DNA of 64,000 nucleotides, from NCBI RefSeq assembly GCF_004324755.1, contig NZ_SDMQ01000004.1:1-64000 (forward strand), written 5' to 3'. The first letter of the stretch is position 1. Each line of letters begins with the position of its first letter. Source of the stretch: Propioniciclava sinopodophylli (GTDB lineage Bacteria > Actinomycetota > Actinomycetes > Propionibacteriales > Propionibacteriaceae). Shown here piece after piece: positions 63,954 to 64,000 of this stretch. The position numbers and the translations under genes were made by a program. Under the pieces are notes generated by a model, which was not told the origin of the DNA, did not search any database, and saw only the letters and a program-made list of their open reading frames with translations.

Positions 63954-64000
63954 GCATCCCGTGCTCGACCGCCAGCGGGGGGTTCTGCGCCAGCCTGCTA
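63922..64000 (-). CDS. C-terminal end of an upstream operon gene, partial
   Basis: Twenty-five codons from the window edge read SRLAQNPPLAVEHGMRDDQ then ISVETD and a TGA at 63924-63922. The overlap with the next start is typical of this operon. Too little is present to name the protein. Confidence 0.5.
   Translation of the reverse strand, partial: SRLAQNPPLAVEHGMRDDQISVETD

Noticed and set aside
54309-64000. Integrated prophage or genomic island with att sites
   Set aside because: No integrase, tRNA gene or structural phage genes are visible; only an IS21 element and defence-type genes.

Overview
The window is a very GC-rich chromosomal segment whose reading frames show strong third-position GC. 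Short intergenic gaps, many GTG starts, leaderless-looking promoters, DUF3152, DUF5302, a DUF222-type HNH protein and CtlX/Hut genes all point to an actinobacterium. A member of the Propionibacteriaceae or a close relative is my best guess (inference). No rRNA, tRNA, CRISPR array or replication origin was recognised.

Region by region: 1-12.2 kb carries a partial HNH protein, yaaA, a DUF3152 protein, a ROK regulator next to a decayed sugar operon (fused solute-binding-protein and galactokinase remnants), oxidoreductases, a secreted protein, an ankyrin protein, the lrgAB pair (lrgB frameshifted), a DUF2231-cytochrome b5 fusion and a frameshifted subtilase. 12.2-19.4 kb holds glnS, a VapBC-type toxin-antitoxin pair, an MFS transporter, a membrane-anchored HtrA-type protease, and a graveyard of three remnants (flavin monooxygenase, SDR, YbaK). 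19.5-28.5 kb has a beta-CASP metallo-hydrolase with a DUF1737 tail, a MarR regulator with a clear operator, several metabolic enzymes, and a small operon headed by a textbook BglG/LicT-type RNA antiterminator (RAT) and terminator. The gene directly behind that switch is a chimera of a PTS EIIB domain and a PRD regulatory domain.

28.7-34 kb is a TetR-controlled MacA/MacB-like export operon. 34-43.4 kb carries a cupin, a CtlX-type hydrolase and the whole histidine utilisation set: hutH reads rightward, hutU-hutI-hutG read leftward, and an IclR regulator lies at the hutH end. Together these convert histidine to glutamate plus formamide. 43.6-54 kb holds a MarR-MFS pair, an AbiEi/DUF559-like protein, an SF2 helicase, a NUDIX hydrolase, alanine dehydrogenase, nitronate monooxygenase, a HAD phosphatase and an M28 peptidase.

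54.1-64 kb is a defence-type island interrupted by an IS21-family element. On the minus strand, in overlapping order, lie a partial gene at the window edge, an unrecognised 472-aa protein, a 1772-aa protein that carries both a PD-(D/E)XK-like motif and a HerA/FtsK-type ATPase, a Vsr endonuclease, and the N-terminal part of a putative restriction endonuclease cut off by the insertion sequence. This is the best candidate for an unusual system.

A second theme is repeats. Two related families of tandem repeats with a period of about 22 nt occupy at least seven sites. A dispersed palindromic element is also present, one copy of which sits in frame inside hutU. Several long inverted repeats lie between genes. 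Three otherwise intact genes each carry one apparent single-base deletion, which may be real decay or sequence error.
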